Assembly: GCA_003247185.1 (NCBI GenBank)
Contig: QKAV01000166.1
Coordinates: 1-42,360, forward strand
Length of the DNA stretch: 42,360 nt
Direction: 5' to 3'
DNA from: Crocinitomicaceae bacterium
GTDB lineage: Bacteria; Bacteroidota; Bacteroidia; Flavobacteriales_D; Crocinitomicaceae
Part shown: positions 40,160 through 42,360 of the stretch, piece after piece
Layout: every line of letters starts with the position of its first letter
How positions within the stretch are numbered: the stretch's first letter is position 1
The notes under the pieces: model-generated
Told to the model about the DNA's origin: nothing
Database searches by the model: none
The model's input: the letters and a program-made list of their open reading frames with translations, nothing else
Position numbers and translations under genes: made by a program

Positions 40160-41938
40160 TTAAAAGCAGTATTGATTCGCGTCTATTAATGTTTGGGCGA
40201 TTAACTGTCTCGCCTCTTTCGGATTGAAGTGCTCTGTTTTGGTAAAGCGTTTCATTCCCATCATCATCATGCGCAATTCATCACCTTCGGCAAAGGAGTG
40301 CAGTGCATCTTTACCATATTTATTGATCTTATCCGCGGCATCATATACAAAGGTTTTCACCATTGCGATTTGTACTTTAGCAGCTTCTTCTCCTTTTTGG
40401 TTGATCAGCTGTTGTACACGTAACAAACCTGATTCTGCCAGATAGATCTGAATTGCCATATCGGAAATATTCATCAGAACTTCCTGCTCTTTAGCCATTG
40501 TTTGCATTAGTTTCTGAACTGCCGATCCGGCAACCATAAGTACCGCTTTTTTAAATCCTTCCAATGCCTGGAATTCAGCTCCGAGAGTTCCTTCCGGTAC
40601 TTCCGGTGTCTCCGGAATGCTCATGAGTTCGCTTGCTACTTTCATAGCCGGCCCCATGAGATCCAATTCGCCTTTCATGGCTCTTTTTAAGATCATGTCA
40701 ACTGTCAACAAGCGATTGATTTCGTTCGTTCCTTCGAAGATACGGTTGATACGACTATCGCGGTAAGAACGTTCTATACTTGATTCAGCACTATATCCCA
40801 TTCCTCCGTGGATTTGCAGAGCTTCATCAACTACATAGTCTAATGCCTCTGAACCTGCTACTTTCAGAATCGCACATTCCGGCGCGAACTGCTCAATACC
40901 TTTCAGTGTTGCCTCTGCTTTTGAAAGACCGGCGTCCATCAGTGCATGAATCGCATCATCAATATTTTGTCCGGCACGGTAAGTAGCCGCTTCTACCATA
41001 TATGTACGAATTGCCTGCTCTGCAATTTTGTAACGGATGGCACCATATTTAGAAATAGCTCTTCCGAATTGTTCGCGTTCGTTCGCGTATTGAATACCGG
41101 TTGTCATTGCCTGCTTTGATGCACCCATAACGCCTGCCGCTAGCTTGATACGTCCGATGTTCAAAATGTTCAATGCGATCTTGAATCCATTCTTACGCTC
41201 TGAAAGCAGGTTTTCTACCGGAACTTTTACGTTGTTAAAGAATACCTGACGCGTAGAAGATCCTTTGATCCCCATTTTTTTCTCTTCCGGGTTTAAACTG
41301 ATGCCTTCGCTGTCAGCTTCTACCAGGAAAGCAGATAAAGTATCATCATCATCGATTTTCGCGAATACGGTGAAGAAGTTGGCAAAACCACCATTGGTGA
41401 TCCACATTTTTTGTCCGTTCAGAACATAGTACTTTCCGTCTTCTGATAATTTTGCTCTCGTTTTTGCTCCGTTCGCATCAGATCCTGATCCAGGTTCTGT
41501 TAAACAATAAGCAGCTTTCCATTCACCTGAAGCTAGTTTTGGGATGTATTTTTGTTTTTGTGCCTCATTTCCGTAATAGAGCAGAGGAAGAGTTCCGATT
41601 CCTGTATGCGCTCCGTAAGCCACAGAAAACGAGAAGCCCATTGCCAGTCGCTCTGTAGCCAACAAAGATGTTTTGAAATCTACACCCATTCCTCCCAATT
41701 CTTCCGGAACAGACATTCCAAGCATTCCTAATTCACCTGCTTTTTCCAATAATGAAGGCATCAATCCATCCTCCATCTTATCCATACGCTCCACAACCGG
41801 AATAACTTCAGTATGAATGAAGTCATCACACATTTGAGCGATCATTCTTTCTTCTTCGCTCCAGTTCTCCGGGATGAAAACATCATTTGGATCCGTTGAT
41901 TTGATGAGGAATTCTCCTCCTTTGATTGCATTTTTCAT
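40160..41938 (-). CDS. acyl-CoA dehydrogenase (long form)
   Basis: The 592-residue flavoenzyme carries out the first step of fatty-acid beta-oxidation. Visible parts are the N-terminal helical domain, ...CLTEPGSGSDANGAKTRA (FAD/substrate binding), KMWITNGGFANFFTVFAK, and IFEGTNEINRLL, where the Glu is the predicted catalytic base. The length exceeds the usual 380-400 residues by a C-terminal helical extension of about 170 residues, as in the VLCAD/FadE-like long forms. It is downstream of a thiolase gene by 17 bp, so it is part of a fatty-acid degradation operon that extends beyond the window. Confidence 0.93.
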   Translation of the reverse strand: MKNAIKGGEFLIKSTDPNDVFIPENWSEEERMIAQMCDDFIHTEVIPVVERMDKMEDGLMPSLLEKAGELGMLGMSVPEELGGMGVDFKTSLLATERLAMGFSFSVAYGAHTGIGTLPLLYYGNEAQKQKYIPKLASGEWKAAYCLTEPGSGSDANGAKTRAKLSEDGKYYVLNGQKMWITNGGFANFFTVFAKIDDDDTLSAFLVEADSEGISLNPEEKKMGIKGSSTRQVFFNNVKVPVENLLSERKNGFKIALNILNIGRIKLAAGVMGASKQAMTTGIQYANEREQFGRAISKYGAIRYKIAEQAIRTYMVEAATYRAGQNIDDAIHALMDAGLSKAEATLKGIEQFAPECAILKVAGSEALDYVVDEALQIHGGMGYSAESSIERSYRDSRINRIFEGTNEINRLLTVDMILKRAMKGELDLMGPAMKVASELMSIPETPEVPEGTLGAEFQALEGFKKAVLMVAGSAVQKLMQTMAKEQEVLMNISDMAIQIYLAESGLLRVQQLINQKGEEAAKVQIAMVKTFVYDAADKINKYGKDALHSFAEGDELRMMMMGMKRFTKTEHFNPKEARQLIAQTLIDANQYCF

Positions 41939-41955
41939 TTTTATATTGCGTTTAA

Positions 41956-42360
41956 TTAAAGTCGTTCAATCACTCCGGCTGCACCTTGTCCGGTTCCCAC
42001 GCACATGGTTACAACTCCGTATTTTTGATCACGTTTTTTGAGTTCATTCATTACCTGTACGGTCAATTTTGCTCCGGTACATCCAAGTGGGTGTCCCAAT
42101 GCAATTGCTCCGCCGTTAACGTTTACAAGGTCAGGGTTAATTCCAGTCTCTCGTATAACCGCTATGGACTGAGAGGCAAATGCTTCATTTAACTCATACA
42201 GACTGATATCGTTCATTCCAAGACCTGCCATTTTGATGGCTTTCGGAATAGCATCAACCGGTCCGATTCCCATGATGCGTGGCTCAACTCCTACTACTGC
42301 GTATGAAGCCAGACGAGCAACAGGCTCCAGTCCTAATTCTTTTACCATTTTCTCAGACAT
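41956..42360 (-). CDS. acetyl-CoA C-acyltransferase (thiolase), C-terminal part
   Basis: Only the C-terminal 134 or so codons are in the window; the gene continues upstream beyond 42360. The last domain shows [18 protein letters not shown], with the catalytic His, and [17 protein letters not shown], with the second active-site Cys. It cleaves 3-ketoacyl-CoA in the last step of beta-oxidation and precedes the acyl-CoA dehydrogenase gene in the operon. The Met at the window edge is internal, not the start. Confidence 0.93.
   Translation of the reverse strand: MSEKMVKELGLEPVARLASYAVVGVEPRIMGIGPVDAIPKAIKMAGLGMNDISLYELNEAFASQSIAVIRETGINPDLVNVNGGAIALGHPLGCTGAKLTVQVMNELKKRDQKYGVVTMCVGTGQGAAGVIERL

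Overview
The window reads as chromosomal DNA of a Bacteroidota, most likely a Flavobacteriales member close to the Crocinitomicaceae (Fluviicola-like); the family placement is inference. Support: a C-terminal type IX secretion (T9SS) sorting domain, gldA, DUF5723/TSP3/OmpA architecture, DUF4920, a DAHP synthase-chorismate mutase fusion, a TonB receptor with an N-terminal carboxypeptidase-regulatory domain, almost no Shine-Dalgarno sequences, and repeated TAnnTTTG boxes (the Bacteroidota -7 promoter element) before genes. I see no tRNA, insertion sequence, phage gene or CRISPR array.

Layout. 1-182: 5S rRNA and its terminator, presumably the end of an rRNA operon. 183-669: gene-free, with two structured elements. 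670-3066: a secreted unknown protein and a GT22-type glycosyltransferase. 3072-13391: a probable phosphate-response island holding a PhoR-like kinase and PhoB-like regulator, a highly expressed-looking lipoprotein and TonB-dependent receptor, a second PhoB-like paralogue, a Na+/Pi cotransporter with a PhoU-like tail, and an RprY-like orphan regulator. 13424-18340: tsaB, the aroF/Q fusion, aroA, a formylglycine-enzyme-like protein, a MazG-like pyrophosphohydrolase and a NUDIX hydrolase. 18461-20653: a T9SS cargo protein. 20701-26002: rsgA-dtd-mazG on the minus strand, gldA-ppa-tyrS on the plus strand, truA. 26011-31308: a TPR/PD40 protein, an EI24 membrane protein, purB and a secreted unknown. 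31305-33678: lnt, an ECF sigma factor and a tiny zinc anti-sigma factor, all overlapping. 33721-38421: an OmpA-type cell-surface protein and a large membrane-anchored unknown in one operon. 38500-42360: rnhB, two small envelope proteins, an acyl-CoA dehydrogenase and the 3' part of a thiolase gene.

How it works together. Most of the window is conserved housekeeping. The most distinctive part is 3-13 kb: two paralogous PhoB-like regulators each sit divergently from a candidate phosphorus-uptake gene (lipoprotein/TonB pair; Na+/Pi transporter), the two divergent spacers share a similar sequence, and only one histidine kinase is present. A second notable spot is the lnt-sigma-anti-sigma operon, whose first start codon directly follows the U-tract of a terminator hairpin. 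Several genes (tsaB, rsgA, the EI24 gene) have a TAnnTTTG box only 3-4 nt before the start codon, suggesting leaderless mRNAs.
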